A DNA stretch of 64,000 nt from positions 62,001 through 126,000 of the forward strand of contig NZ_CYUD01000013.1 in NCBI RefSeq assembly GCF_001458295.1, in the 5' to 3' direction. The notes beneath the pieces are model-generated. The model saw only the letters and a list, made by a program, of their open reading frames with translations. It did not search any database and had not been told where the DNA came from. The DNA is from Ruegeria denitrificans. Lineage in GTDB: Bacteria; Pseudomonadota; Alphaproteobacteria; Rhodobacterales; Rhodobacteraceae. Within the stretch, counting starts at the first letter, position 1, and every line of letters starts with the position of its first letter. Below, piece after piece: positions 44,725-54,942 of the stretch. The translations under genes and the position numbers were made by a program.

Positions 44725-45528
44725 TCAGCTGTAGGCAATCACCAGCAGGACCGCGCCCAGGATCACGCGATAAATCACGTATGGCGTGAAGCTGACGCTT
44801 CGTAGCAGGCGCATCATCAACGACAAGGCCAGTAGGGCCGAAATAAAGGCAAAAAAGGCGGCGATGGCGCCGTCCTTGGCCAATTGGGCGTCCGCCTCGC
44901 GGATCACCTGTGCCGACAGCAACACGCCCGAGGCCAATATCGTAGGAATTGACATCAGCATTGCGATCCGCGCGCCGTCCTCGCGGTTATAGCCCAGCTG
45001 CCGCGCGCCGGTGATGGTGATGCCCGAGCGTGACGTGCCGGGGATCAGTGCCAGAACCTGCCACAATCCCAGGATAACCGCATCGCGCAAACCCCAATTG
45101 CTGGCCTGCTTGGTCTGGGGGCCCTTCTGGTCCATCCAATACAGCAGAAGTCCGAAGCCTAGCATGGTCCAGCCGATCACCGTCATCGAACGGAGGGACT
45201 GACTCATTCCGGTTGTAAACAAAACAGCACCGACGATGACGGTTGGAATTGTTGCAATGATCAGGCTCATCGCTAGTCGTGATTGCGGTGTGTCGGTGTT
45301 CCCGGTCAGGGCCCGCGGCAGGCCCGCGGCGGCCTGTTTCACATCGGACCAGAAATACAGGATCACGGCACCGAGTGTGCCGACATGCACAGCAACGTCG
45401 ATAGCCAGGCCCTGATCGTCCATCCCCGTCAGGTTGGGGAGCAGGATTAGATGGCCCGAGGAAGAGACCGGCAAGAACTCAGTAATACCCTGAATAATCG
45501 CCGCGAGAATCAACTGAAAAAGACTCAT
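44725..45528 (-). CDS. uppP: Undecaprenyl-diphosphatase UppP (BacA)
   Basis: UppP removes a phosphate from undecaprenyl diphosphate so the lipid carrier can be reused in peptidoglycan and polymer synthesis. The 267-residue, eight-helix protein has both signatures: QGITEFLPVSSSGHLIL (Glu17, His26) and LIPGTSRSGITITGAR. It confers bacitracin tolerance in other bacteria. It converges with the NDUFA9-like gene (stop codons adjacent) and diverges from gltD. Confidence 0.96.
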   Translation of the reverse strand: MSLFQLILAAIIQGITEFLPVSSSGHLILLPNLTGMDDQGLAIDVAVHVGTLGAVILYFWSDVKQAAAGLPRALTGNTDTPQSRLAMSLIIATIPTVIVGAVLFTTGMSQSLRSMTVIGWTMLGFGLLLYWMDQKGPQTKQASNWGLRDAVILGLWQVLALIPGTSRSGITITGARQLGYNREDGARIAMLMSIPTILASGVLLSAQVIREADAQLAKDGAIAAFFAFISALLALSLMMRLLRSVSFTPYVIYRVILGAVLLVIAYS

Positions 45529-45690
45529 TTAACCTGCCGTGCTGCCGTCACGTATTGTTGCGATCTATGGGTATAAGTGCGGTGCGCAAAAGGAAAGCGT
45601 GCATATAGGTCCGAATCGGAACTAAAAAGGTCGATATTTTCCAAATATTTTGTGAGGCACCACATATTTTTTCAATTTAGGTCAGAATAA

Positions 45691-45717
45691 TTGACTTTTA
45701 ATTCGACAACATATCAC
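45691..45717 (+). promoter_or_regulatory. Possible gltD promoter
   Basis: TTGACT at 45691-45696 and TATCAC at 45712-45717 with 15-bp spacing lie 40 bp before the gltD start, in the AT-rich 229-bp gap between divergent uppP and gltD. Spacing is short, so this is only suggestive. Confidence 0.28.
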
Positions 45718-45757
45718 TTAAACAGGCTCGACCAAGCCAATTCATGGAGTCTGACCC

Positions 45758-47191
45758 GTGGCCAAGCAACCGATGCTGAAATTTGTGCAAGTCGATCGCG
45801 TCATGCCTGAAAAGCGTGCCGCCGACGTGCGCAAAGAAGACTTTGACGAAATCTATGCAGAGTATGCATCGGCGAAAGCAGAAGAACAGGCCAGCCGCTG
45901 CAGTCAGTGCGGTGTGCCCTATTGTCAGTCGCATTGTCCGCTGCACAACAACATCCCCGATTGGTTGCACTTGACCGCGACGGGCCGTCTGGAAGAGGCG
46001 TATCAGACCAGCCAGGCCACCAACACTTTCCCGGAAATCTGTGGCCGTATATGCCCGCAGGACCGTCTGTGCGAAGGCAATTGCGTGATCGAACAATCGG
46101 GCCATGGCACGGTCACCATTGGCACAATCGAAAAATACATCACTGACACCGCTTGGGACAAAGGCTGGGTAAAGCCCGTCGCCCCCGGTGCCGAGCGCAG
46201 CGAAAGCGTTGGCATAATCGGTGGTGGACCCGGTGGTCTGGCGGCTGCAGATATGCTGCGCCGTGCGGGTATTCAGGTCACGGTATATGACCGTCATGAC
46301 CGCGCCGGTGGCCTGCTGATGTATGGCATTCCGGGCTTTAAGCTGGAAAAAGATATCGTGCAGCGCCGCAATGACCTGCTGGCCGATGGCGGGGTTGAGT
46401 TCGTGCTGAACTGTGACGTGGACACCGCCAGGTTCGATGAAATCCGCGCCAAGCATGACGCCGTGATAATCGCAACCGGTGTATATAAGTCTCGTGATCT
46501 GTCCATGCCGGGCAGCGGGCTGAACGGCATCGAAATAGCCATCGACTTCCTGACCGCCTCGAACCGCAAAAGCTTTGGTGACACGGTCGAGGATTTCGAC
46601 AATGGCCGCCTGAATGCAGACGGCAAGAAGGTCGTTGTAATCGGGGGTGGTGACACCGCGATGGATTGCGTGCGTACTTCAATCCGTCAGGGTGCAACCT
46701 CGGTCAAATGTCTGTACCGCCGCGACCGGGCCAACATGCCGGGTTCACAGCGTGAAACTCAGAACGCCGAGGAAGAAGGCGTCATCTTTGAATGGCTCAG
46801 CGCGCCCAAAGGGTTCACTGGCGACGACAAAGTGTCCGGTGTGATGGTGCAAAAGATGCGTCTGGGTCAGCCCGATGCGTCGGGCCGCCAGGCCCCCGAA
46901 GTCATCGAAGGCGCGGATTACGTGGAAGAGGCCGATCTTGTGATCAAGGCGCTGGGCTTTGAGCCCGAAGACCTACCCACCCTGTTTGGCCAGCCTGACC
47001 TGCCCGTGACCCGCTGGGGTACCGTTAAGGCGGCGTTCCAAACAGGTGAGACCGAGATGGACGGCGTCTATGCCATCGGTGACATCGTGCGCGGTGCTTC
47101 ACTGGTGGTTTGGGCGATCCGTGACGGTCGCGATTGCGCCGACGCAATCATCGCCCGATTCAACAGCAAGGCTGCCGTCGCAGCCGAGTAA
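45758..47191 (+). CDS. gltD: Glutamate synthase small subunit (NADPH, beta chain)
   Basis: GltD carries NADPH electrons to GltB for making glutamate from glutamine and 2-oxoglutarate. 477 residues from a GTG start with GGAG 8 bases upstream. N-terminal Fe-S cysteines are in CSQCGVPYCQSHCP and CGRICPQDRLCEGNC; FAD motif IGGGPGGLAAADML; NADPH motif VIGGGDTAMDCV. The large subunit gltB follows after a GFA gene. It diverges from uppP. Confidence 0.96.
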   Translation: MAKQPMLKFVQVDRVMPEKRAADVRKEDFDEIYAEYASAKAEEQASRCSQCGVPYCQSHCPLHNNIPDWLHLTATGRLEEAYQTSQATNTFPEICGRICPQDRLCEGNCVIEQSGHGTVTIGTIEKYITDTAWDKGWVKPVAPGAERSESVGIIGGGPGGLAAADMLRRAGIQVTVYDRHDRAGGLLMYGIPGFKLEKDIVQRRNDLLADGGVEFVLNCDVDTARFDEIRAKHDAVIIATGVYKSRDLSMPGSGLNGIEIAIDFLTASNRKSFGDTVEDFDNGRLNADGKKVVVIGGGDTAMDCVRTSIRQGATSVKCLYRRDRANMPGSQRETQNAEEEGVIFEWLSAPKGFTGDDKVSGVMVQKMRLGQPDASGRQAPEVIEGADYVEEADLVIKALGFEPEDLPTLFGQPDLPVTRWGTVKAAFQTGETEMDGVYAIGDIVRGASLVVWAIRDGRDCADAIIARFNSKAAVAAE

Positions 47192-47219
47192 CACCAAGCC
47201 CCGCGACAGGAGGGTCAGT

Positions 47220-47654
47220 ATGCCCGAATTGCAAGGCCAATGCATGTGCGGCGCGGTCACAGTCACCGCCACCCCGGCGAAAAATGCGCTGGGTGCCTGC
47301 CATTGCGACCAGTGCCGCCGCTGGACCAGTTCGATGCTGGTGACGTTTCAGGCCGAAGAAGGCTATGCCGCGCTTGGTCCGGTAAAGACCTTCGCGTCGT
47401 CCGATTGGGCCGAGCGCGCCTTTTGCGCCGATTGCGGATCAGCCCTGTGGTACCGGGTCACCGCACCGGGCGACATGCACGGGCACACAGAAATGGCAGC
47501 GGGCCTGTTCGAAGACACAGGCTACGGCCTGCAACTGGAATTATTTATCGACAAAAAACCCGACGGGTACGCGTTTGCAGGTGAACGCAAGCAAATGACC
47601 AAAGCCGAGGTCGAAGCGATGTTCGCCCCCTCGGAAGAAGGAGACAGCCAATGA
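47220..47654 (+). CDS. GFA (glutathione-dependent formaldehyde-activating) family protein
   Basis: 144 residues with the GFA zinc-cysteine pattern: GQCMCGAVTV (Cys8, Cys10), ACHCDQCRRWTSS and FCADCGSALWYR. The family includes GFA enzymes and many zinc proteins of unknown role; no formaldehyde pathway gene is adjacent. AGGAGG precedes the ATG at 47220. It lies between gltD and gltB on the same strand, overlapping gltB by 4 nt, so it is produced with both glutamate synthase subunits. Confidence 0.88.
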   Translation: MPELQGQCMCGAVTVTATPAKNALGACHCDQCRRWTSSMLVTFQAEEGYAALGPVKTFASSDWAERAFCADCGSALWYRVTAPGDMHGHTEMAAGLFEDTGYGLQLELFIDKKPDGYAFAGERKQMTKAEVEAMFAPSEEGDSQ

Positions 47655-50600
47655 CCAAATATGACGCCGATTGGGTGCGCGCCGAGGAAGCCAAGCGCAA
47701 ATGGATGGCGGAAAACGGTCTCTATTCCGAGGAAGAAGAGCATTCCTCCTGTGGTGTGGGTCTTGTTGTGTCCGTAGACGGCAAGCCGTCGCGCAAGGTT
47801 GTGAATGCCGGTATCGACGCGCTCAAGGCGATCTGGCACCGTGGTGCTGTGGACGCTGATGGCAAGACGGGCGACGGCGCGGGCATTCATGTACAGATCC
47901 CGGTTCCGTTCTTTTACGATCAGATCCGCCGCACCGGCCATGAACCCAACATGGATGAGTTGATTGCCGTTGGTCAGGTCTTTCTGCCCCGCACCGATTT
48001 CGGAGCGCAGGAAAGCTGCCGGACCATCGTGGAGACCGAAGTTCTACGGATGGGTTATTACATCTATGGCTGGCGCCATGTGCCGGTCGATGTGACCTGT
48101 CTGGGTGAAAAAGCCAACGCGACCCGCCCTGAGATCGAGCAGATTCTGATCTCGAACTCGAAAGGTGTGGACGAGGAGACGTTTGAGCGTGAGTTGTACG
48201 TCATTCGCCGCCGCATCGAAAAGGCTGCTGCTGCTGCTGGTATTTCTGGCCTGTATCTGGCCTCGCTCAGCTGTCGTTCGATCATTTACAAAGGCATGAT
48301 GCTGGCCGAGCAGGTGGCGGTTTTCTACCCCGACCTGATGGATGAGCGGTTCGAATCCGCCTTTGCAATCTATCACCAGCGTTATTCCACCAACACCTTC
48401 CCGCAATGGTGGCTGGCGCAGCCGTTCCGCATGCTGGCGCATAACGGTGAAATCAACACACTGCGCGGCAATGTCAACTGGATGAAAAGCCATGAGATCC
48501 GCATGGCGTCCTCGACCTTTGGTGATCATGCCGAAGATATCAAGCCGATCATCGCCGGCGGATCGTCGGATTCAGCCGCATTAGACTCAGTATTCGAGGT
48601 TCTAGTCCGAGCAGGCCGCTCGGCCCCTATGGCGAAAACCATGCTGGTGCCGGAAAGCTGGTCCAAGCAGGCGGTCGAGCTGCCGCAGGCCTGGCGCGAC
48701 ATGTATTCCTATTGCAACTCGGTGATGGAGCCGTGGGACGGCCCCGCCGCGCTGGCGATGACCGATGGCCGCTGGGTCTGTGCCGGTCTGGACCGGAACG
48801 GGCTGCGTCCGATGCGCTATGTGGTGACCGGCGATGGTCTGGTCATCGCGGGATCCGAGGCCGGGATGGTGCCGATTGATGAGGCATCCGTTACCGAAAA
48901 AGGCGCGCTGGGACCGGGTCAGATGCTGGCCGTGGACATGAAAAAAGGCAAACTGTTCCGCGATAAGCAGATCAAGGACAAGCTGGCGCGCGCGCTGCCC
49001 TTTGGTGATTGGGTCGGCAAGATCAACGATCTGGATGCAACGCTGGGCGGTGTGACAGAACAGCCGCTGTTCTCAGGTGAGGAGCTGCGCAAGCGTCAGA
49101 TCGCAGCCGGATACTCGGTCGAAGAACTTGAACAAATCCTTGCGCCGATGGCCGAAGACGGCAAAGAGGCGCTGGCGTCCATGGGCGATGACACACCTTC
49201 TGCCGTGTTGTCGAAACAGTATCGCCCGCTCAGCCATTTCTTTCGCCAGAATTTCAGCCAGGTGACCAACCCGCCGATCGACAGCTTGCGCGAATATCGC
49301 GTGATGTCGCTGAAAACGCGGTTTGGTAACCTCAAGAACGTGCTGGACGAGGACAGCAGCCAGACTGAGATTATCGTTCTGGAAAGCCCCTTTGTCGGCA
49401 ACGCACAGTGGGAAATTCTAGCCAAGAACTTTAACGCGCCGCTGGCCGAGATCGACTGCAGCTTCGAACCCGGTGCGGGCCAGCTGGATGTAGCGCTGAC
49501 CCGTATTCGGGCCGAGGCCGAAGAGGCTGTGCGTTCAGGTGCCGGACATCTGGTTCTGACCGATCAATATTCTGGTGCGGACAAAGTGGCGATGCCGATG
49601 ATCCTGGCCACTAGCGCGGTTCATAGCCACCTGACGCGTAAAGGCCTGCGAACCTTCAGCTCGCTCAACGTGCGGGCGGCCGAGTGTATTGACCCGCATT
49701 ACTTTGCTGTGCTGATCGGCTGTGGTGCGACGGTGGTGAACGCCTATCTGGCCGAAGATACGCTGGCCGACCGCATTGATCGCGGCCTGCTGGACGGTAC
49801 GTTGACGGAAAATGTGGCCCGTTACCGCGAAGCTATCGACCAAGGCCTGCTTAAGATCATGGCCAAGATGGGCATCTCGGTAATCTCATCCTATCGCGGT
49901 GGGCTGAATTTTGAGGCTGTCGGTCTGAGCCGCGCTATGGTGGCTGAATATTTCCCCGGTATGACCAGCCGTATCTCGGGCATTGGTATTCACGGTATTC
50001 GGGTCAAAGCCGAAGAGATCCACGCAAATGGCTGGGACAGCGGTCTGGACGTGCTGCCCATTGGTGGCTTCTACAAGGCGCGCAAATCGGGTGAGACGCA
50101 CGCGTGGGAAGCGACTTCGATGCATATGATGCAGATGGCCTGCAACCGCGCCTCGTATGAGCTGTGGAAGCAGTATTCGACCAAGATGCAGTCGAATCCG
50201 CCGATCCACTTGCGTGACCTGATGGACTTCAAGCCGCTGGGCAAGCCAATCCCGCTGGAAGAGGTCGAGTCGATCACGTCGATCCGCAAGCGGTTCGTCA
50301 CGCCGGGCATGTCGCTGGGCGCGCTATCGCCTGAGGCGCACAAGACGCTGAACGTGGCGATGAACCGGATCGGTGCGAAATCCGACAGTGGCGAAGGTGG
50401 TGAAGACCCTGCACACTTCGTGCCCGAACCCAATGGTGACAACCCGTCAGCCAAGATCAAACAGGTGGCCTCGGGGCGGTTCGGTGTGACCGCGGAATAC
50501 CTGAATCAGTGTGAAGAGTTGGAGATCAAGGTCGCTCAGGGTGCAAAGCCGGGTGAGGGTGGTCAGCTGCCGGGCATGAAAGTCACCGACCTGATCGCGC

Positions 50601-52183
50601 GCCTGCGCCATTCGACCAAAGGCGTGACCCTGATCTCGCCACCGCCGCACCACGACATCTACTCGATCGAGGATCTGGCGCAACTGATCTATGATCTGAA
50701 ACAGATCAACCCGCGCTGCAAAGTGACGGTGAAACTGGTGGCGTCGTCCGGTGTTGGTACGATTGCGGCCGGTGTGGCCAAGGCGAAAGCGGATATTATC
50801 CTTATTTCGGGTCACAATGGTGGCACCGGGGCTTCGCCTGCGACCAGTATCAAATATGCCGGTCTGCCGTGGGAGATGGGCTTGACCGAGGCACATCAAG
50901 TTCTGGCGATGAACAACCTGAGGGATCGCGTGACCCTGCGGACCGACGGTGGCCTGCGCACCGGTCGTGACATCGTCATGGCAGCAATGATGGGAGCCGA
51001 AGAATACGGCATCGGCACCGCCGCCCTAATTGCGATGGGCTGTATCATGGTGCGCCAGTGCCAGTCGAACACCTGCCCGGTCGGTGTCTGTACGCAGGAC
51101 GAGGACCTGCGCGCCAAATTCACCGGTAACGCGGATAAGGTGGTGAACCTGATCACCTTCTACGCGCAGGAAGTGCGCGAACTGCTGGCCAGCCTCGGCG
51201 CGCGTTCGATTGATGAGATCATTGGTCGGGCCGATCTGTTGGCGCAGGTCAGCCGTGGGTCTGCGCATCTGGACGATCTGGACCTGAACCCGCTGCTGAT
51301 CACCGTCGATGGTGCGCATAACATCGTCTACAACCGCGACAAGGATCGCAATGCAGTGCCCGATACGCTGGATGCGGAAATCGTGCGCGATGCGGCACGG
51401 TTCTTGAAAGACGGTGAAAAGATGCAGCTGTCTTACGCGATCCAGAACACACACCGGACTGTGGGAACCCGTGTCTCAAGCCATATTGTGCAGAATTTCG
51501 GTATGCGGAACACGTTTCAGTCCGACCACCTACACGTCAAACTGCAGGGTTCGGCCGGTCAGTCTCTGGGGGCTTTCGCGGCGCCCGGTCTGAAACTGGA
51601 AGTGTCCGGTGACGCCAACGACTATGTCGGCAAGGGTCTGTCGGGTGGTACAATTGTTGTACGTCCGCCGCAGGTCAGCCCGCTGAAGGCGGATGACAAC
51701 ACCATCATCGGCAACACGGTTCTGTATGGCGCCACCGATGGCCACCTGTTTGCCGCAGGTCGCGCCGGTGAGCGGTTTGGGGTGCGGAACTCGGGTGCCA
51801 AAGTGGTGATTGAGGGCTGTGGTTCCAACGGTTGTGAATACATGACCGGCGGTGTCGCTGTAATCTTAGGTGATATCGGTGCCAACTTTGGCGCAGGCAT
51901 GACAGGCGGTATGGCCTATCTGTATGACCCGGAAGGCAAGGCACAGGCGTTGATGAACATGGAAACTCTGGTGACCTGCCCGGTGACGGTCGACCATTGG
52001 GAAGATCAGTTGAAATCGCTGATCGAAACCCATCAGGCCGAGACCTTCAGCCGCAAGGCCGCAGACATCCTGCAGCATTGGGATGTAGAGAAAGCCAACT
52101 TCCTGCAGGTCTGCCCGAAAGAGATGCTGAACAATCTCAGCCACCCGCTGACCAACGAAGCAACTGCTGTTCCGGCTGAATAA
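47651..52183 (+). CDS. gltB: Glutamate synthase large subunit (alpha chain)
   Basis: 1510 residues. Class II glutamine amidotransferase domain with the nucleophile Cys34 in HSSCGVGLVV (the first 33 residues are a propeptide), Glu_syn_central, FMN-binding synthase barrel (SGEGGEDP, HNGGTGASP), the 3Fe-4S cysteines in CIMVRQCQSNTCPVGVC, and a C-terminal beta-helix GXGXG region with GCGSNGCEYMTGGVAV. It works with GltD on ammonia assimilation. It overlaps the GFA gene by 4 nt and ends in a good terminator. Confidence 0.97.
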   Translation: MTKYDADWVRAEEAKRKWMAENGLYSEEEEHSSCGVGLVVSVDGKPSRKVVNAGIDALKAIWHRGAVDADGKTGDGAGIHVQIPVPFFYDQIRRTGHEPNMDELIAVGQVFLPRTDFGAQESCRTIVETEVLRMGYYIYGWRHVPVDVTCLGEKANATRPEIEQILISNSKGVDEETFERELYVIRRRIEKAAAAAGISGLYLASLSCRSIIYKGMMLAEQVAVFYPDLMDERFESAFAIYHQRYSTNTFPQWWLAQPFRMLAHNGEINTLRGNVNWMKSHEIRMASSTFGDHAEDIKPIIAGGSSDSAALDSVFEVLVRAGRSAPMAKTMLVPESWSKQAVELPQAWRDMYSYCNSVMEPWDGPAALAMTDGRWVCAGLDRNGLRPMRYVVTGDGLVIAGSEAGMVPIDEASVTEKGALGPGQMLAVDMKKGKLFRDKQIKDKLARALPFGDWVGKINDLDATLGGVTEQPLFSGEELRKRQIAAGYSVEELEQILAPMAEDGKEALASMGDDTPSAVLSKQYRPLSHFFRQNFSQVTNPPIDSLREYRVMSLKTRFGNLKNVLDEDSSQTEIIVLESPFVGNAQWEILAKNFNAPLAEIDCSFEPGAGQLDVALTRIRAEAEEAVRSGAGHLVLTDQYSGADKVAMPMILATSAVHSHLTRKGLRTFSSLNVRAAECIDPHYFAVLIGCGATVVNAYLAEDTLADRIDRGLLDGTLTENVARYREAIDQGLLKIMAKMGISVISSYRGGLNFEAVGLSRAMVAEYFPGMTSRISGIGIHGIRVKAEEIHANGWDSGLDVLPIGGFYKARKSGETHAWEATSMHMMQMACNRASYELWKQYSTKMQSNPPIHLRDLMDFKPLGKPIPLEEVESITSIRKRFVTPGMSLGALSPEAHKTLNVAMNRIGAKSDSGEGGEDPAHFVPEPNGDNPSAKIKQVASGRFGVTAEYLNQCEELEIKVAQGAKPGEGGQLPGMKVTDLIARLRHSTKGVTLISPPPHHDIYSIEDLAQLIYDLKQINPRCKVTVKLVASSGVGTIAAGVAKAKADIILISGHNGGTGASPATSIKYAGLPWEMGLTEAHQVLAMNNLRDRVTLRTDGGLRTGRDIVMAAMMGAEEYGIGTAALIAMGCIMVRQCQSNTCPVGVCTQDEDLRAKFTGNADKVVNLITFYAQEVRELLASLGARSIDEIIGRADLLAQVSRGSAHLDDLDLNPLLITVDGAHNIVYNRDKDRNAVPDTLDAEIVRDAARFLKDGEKMQLSYAIQNTHRTVGTRVSSHIVQNFGMRNTFQSDHLHVKLQGSAGQSLGAFAAPGLKLEVSGDANDYVGKGLSGGTIVVRPPQVSPLKADDNTIIGNTVLYGATDGHLFAAGRAGERFGVRNSGAKVVIEGCGSNGCEYMTGGVAVILGDIGANFGAGMTGGMAYLYDPEGKAQALMNMETLVTCPVTVDHWEDQLKSLIETHQAETFSRKAADILQHWDVEKANFLQVCPKEMLNNLSHPLTNEATAVPAE

Positions 52184-52205
52184 CCGGCACGACAGACCAG
52201 TTCCA

Positions 52206-52240
52206 AACCCGCGCGCGCAAGCAGCCGCGCGGGTTTTCTT
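52206..52240 (+). terminator. Rho-independent terminator of gltB
   Basis: CCCGCGCG and CGCGCGGG (8-bp stem, 10-base loop) followed by TTTTCTT. Directly after gltB. Confidence 0.9.
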
Positions 52241-52299
52241 ATGTGAGTTTACCGACAACACCCGTTTTAAACGCGCGCCGGACGTCGTATAGCTGTGAC

Positions 52300-53034
52300 A
52301 TGGCAAAAACAGCAGTCCGCAAAAAAAGCGGTAAGAAAAAAAAGGCGTCCAAAGCCAAATCTCCAATAATGCAACGGCTTCGCCGATGGATCAGTCGCGC
52401 CTTGTTGGCGGCCATTGTATTCGTCGTTGCGTTGGTCGCTTTGTATTCGGTGGTGAACCCACCTGTGACCCACACGATCTGGTCGGAATGGCGCAGGTTG
52501 GGCAAAGTCGAGCGTGATTGGGTTCCGATAGAAGAGATTTCACCCATTATGGCCCGTTCGGTCGTTGCGGCTGAAGATGCGAATTTCTGCCAGCATTGGG
52601 GCTTTGATGTCGAAGCAATCCGCGACGCGCTGGAAGATGGCGGATCACGTGGGGCGTCGACCATTACCCAGCAGGTGGTGAAGAACGTATTCTTGTGGCA
52701 GGGCCGCAGCTGGGTACGCAAGGCGCTGGAAACCTCGATCACACCAGTTGTCGAGATTTTCTGGAGTAAGCAGCGTATTCTCGAGGTTTATCTGAACGTC
52801 GCTGAAACCGGTCAAGGCGTCTTTGGCGTCGAAGCCGCGGCCCAAACCAACTTCAACGTATCCGCCGCCCGACTGAGCCCTGTTCAGGCGGCGCGGATTG
52901 CCGCGATTTTACCTTCACCCCGTAATCGGTCGATCACTGACCCCTCGGTATGGACACGCAGAAGGGCCGCATCGATCCTGGACGGGGCGGCCACCATCCG
53001 CGCAGATGGACGCGCGGATTGTTTCGAGGATTGA
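52300..53034 (+). CDS. mtgA: Monofunctional peptidoglycan glycosyltransferase
   Basis: MtgA polymerises lipid II into glycan strands (GT51). 244 residues: a Lys-rich N-terminus, one membrane helix (about 30-55), and the transglycosylase motifs AEDANFCQHWGFD (catalytic Glu), RGASTITQQVVKNVFLW and KQRILEVYLNVAETG. No transpeptidase domain, as expected. The start at 52300 has no clear ribosome-binding site; the longer in-frame start at 52243 overlaps the terminator region of gltB and is less likely. Confidence 0.94.
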   Translation: MAKTAVRKKSGKKKKASKAKSPIMQRLRRWISRALLAAIVFVVALVALYSVVNPPVTHTIWSEWRRLGKVERDWVPIEEISPIMARSVVAAEDANFCQHWGFDVEAIRDALEDGGSRGASTITQQVVKNVFLWQGRSWVRKALETSITPVVEIFWSKQRILEVYLNVAETGQGVFGVEAAAQTNFNVSAARLSPVQAARIAAILPSPRNRSITDPSVWTRRRAASILDGAATIRADGRADCFED

Positions 53035-53092
53035 AAGTCAACACCCCTCAAGGCTAAAGCTGGTGGGTATACACTGGTTCGATTGGAAGCTC

Positions 53093-53758
53093 ATGGCGCG
53101 TTTGTTTCACGTTCCCCTGTCCCCCTATTGCCGCAAGGTCCGTCTGTCTTTGGCGGAAAAGAAGATCGAGGTTGAGCTGGTCGAAGAGAAATACTGGGAA
53201 AAAGACCCCGATTTCCTGCGTCGCAACCCCGCCGGCAAAGTACCGGTTTTGCGACTGGACGGGCAGGTGATGTCAGAAAGCGCGGCGATTTGTGAATATA
53301 TCGAGGAAACGCGCCCTGAACCTTCGCTGATGCCGAAAACACCTGAGGGCCGGTACGAGGTTCGCCGCCTGGTGGGCTGGTTCGATGATAAGTTCCACCA
53401 CGAGGTAACCGCGAAACTGTTGTATGAACGGGTGAACAAGAAAGTCACCGGTGAGGGATATCCGGACAGCAAGAACGTCAAGGAAGGCGCGCGGGCGATC
53501 AAATATCACCTGGACTACATGGCTTGGCTGCTGGATCATCGCCGCTGGCTAGCGGGGGATCAGATGACATTGGCTGATTTTGCCGCTGCCGCGCATCTTT
53601 CGGCGCTGGATTACATCTCGGATGTGGACTGGAACCGCAGTTCGGCGGTTAAGGACTGGTATGCCAAGATCAAGTCGCGCCCGGCGTTCCGGTCGATATT
53701 GGCGGATCAGGTGCCGGGATTCCGGCCCCCTGCGCATTACGCCGATTTGGATTTCTGA
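53093..53758 (+). CDS. Glutathione S-transferase family protein
   Basis: 221 residues. Thioredoxin-like N-terminal domain with [33 protein letters not shown] and [12 protein letters not shown] (the glutathione gamma-Glu site), then a C-terminal helical domain with [18 protein letters not shown]. It is a generic beta- or theta-like GST; the substrate cannot be told. Start at 53093 preceded by GGAAG; the in-frame extension upstream overlaps mtgA and lacks similarity. Confidence 0.9.
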   Translation: MARLFHVPLSPYCRKVRLSLAEKKIEVELVEEKYWEKDPDFLRRNPAGKVPVLRLDGQVMSESAAICEYIEETRPEPSLMPKTPEGRYEVRRLVGWFDDKFHHEVTAKLLYERVNKKVTGEGYPDSKNVKEGARAIKYHLDYMAWLLDHRRWLAGDQMTLADFAAAAHLSALDYISDVDWNRSSAVKDWYAKIKSRPAFRSILADQVPGFRPPAHYADLDF

Positions 53759-53768
53759 TAGGGTGGTG

Positions 53769-53838
53769 CAGGGGCTGTCTGCCCCCTCTTGGCCCTCTGG
53801 GCCAATTCACCCCCGAAGGTATATTTGGCCAGATGAAG
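53769..53838 (+). repeat. Hairpin-rich intergenic element (Rhodobacterales type)
   Basis: Two hairpins in a row, GGGGC-TGTCT-GCCCC (53771-53785) and TTGGCCC-TCT-GGGCCAA (53789-53805), followed by a tail CCCCGAAGGTATATTTGGCC and AGATGAAG. Elements of this general form (hairpins, then a C-rich ...TATTTTTGG..GATGAAG tail) recur between genes in Roseobacter genomes as I remember; only one copy is in this window. The queG start codon lies inside the tail. Confidence 0.55.
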
Positions 53839-54870
53839 AGCGGATCATCTTTGAAAGACAAACTGGTTACGCAGGCCTTGAGCGAAGGCTTTGTGTCCTG
53901 CCGTATTTGCAGGCCGTGGGATGTGCCGCAAGTTCCTCCACGGTTAGAAGCGTTCTTGCAGGCCGGATTTCATGGACAGATGGGTTGGATGGCCGAACGC
54001 ACCCATTGGCGCGGCGATCCGACAGCCCTGTGGCCCGAGGCGCAGTCAGTGATCATGCTGGCTGAAAGCTATGCGCCCGAGCATGATCCGACCGAAGTAT
54101 TGGATTACCCGGACAGAGCAGCGATTTCCGTTTATGCGCAGAACAAGGATTACCACGATCTGGTCAAGAAACGGCTGAAGCGTCTAGCACGCTGGTTGAT
54201 TGCCGAGGCCGGGGGAGAGGTGAAGGTTTTTGTCGATACCGCTCCGGTGCCCGAAAAGGCGTTGGGCCATGCTGCCGGGCTGGGTTGGCAGGGGAAGCAT
54301 ACCAATTTGGTGAGTCGAGATTGGGGAAATTGGGCTTTTATAGGGTCTATTTTCACCACATTAGACCTGCCCGCAGATATGGCCGAGGTGGATCATTGTG
54401 GCTCGTGCCGGGCCTGTCTGGATTCCTGTCCGACGAATGCGTTTCCGGCCCCGTATCAGTTGGATGCGCGGCGCTGCATTTCATATCTGACAATCGAACA
54501 CAAAGGTCCGGTGGATGAAGAGTTGCGGGCAAAGCTTGGCAACCGGATATATGGCTGTGACGATTGTCTGGCGGCGTGCCCGTGGAACAAGTTCGCAGTG
54601 GCTGCCAGTGATATTCGTTATGCGGCCCGGGACGATTTTAAAGCCCCATCTTTGGCGGAGTTAGCGGTATTGGACGATGCCGCGTTTCGGGCGAAATTTT
54701 CCGGATCACCCATCAAACGGATCGGGCGCGATCGGTTTGTGCGTAATGTTCTGTATGCCATCGGCAATTCGGGAATGGCTTCGTTGCGACCGGTGGCGCA
54801 AGGATTGGTGGAAGATCCAGACCCAACGGTGGCAGATGCCGCGCGCTGGGCGGTCAAACAACTGTCATAG
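53833..54870 (+). CDS. queG: Epoxyqueuosine reductase QueG
   Basis: QueG, a cobalamin-dependent Fe-S enzyme, reduces epoxyqueuosine to queuosine in tRNA. 345 residues: Q-site region with [19 protein letters not shown], two 4Fe-4S motifs [12 protein letters not shown] and [11 protein letters not shown], and the C-terminal HEAT-like segment ending [13 protein letters not shown]. The ATG at 53833 lies in a repeated-type intergenic tail and has no ribosome-binding site. The protein's family part begins around residue 8, so a start slightly different is possible. Confidence 0.94.
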   Translation: MKSGSSLKDKLVTQALSEGFVSCRICRPWDVPQVPPRLEAFLQAGFHGQMGWMAERTHWRGDPTALWPEAQSVIMLAESYAPEHDPTEVLDYPDRAAISVYAQNKDYHDLVKKRLKRLARWLIAEAGGEVKVFVDTAPVPEKALGHAAGLGWQGKHTNLVSRDWGNWAFIGSIFTTLDLPADMAEVDHCGSCRACLDSCPTNAFPAPYQLDARRCISYLTIEHKGPVDEELRAKLGNRIYGCDDCLAACPWNKFAVAASDIRYAARDDFKAPSLAELAVLDDAAFRAKFSGSPIKRIGRDRFVRNVLYAIGNSGMASLRPVAQGLVEDPDPTVADAARWAVKQLS

Positions 54871-54942
54871 GTGCCGCAAACAGGCTGGACGTGTCGGTCC
54901 AAACCGCTACACCCATCTACAGCGAACAGGAAGGAGAACCCG

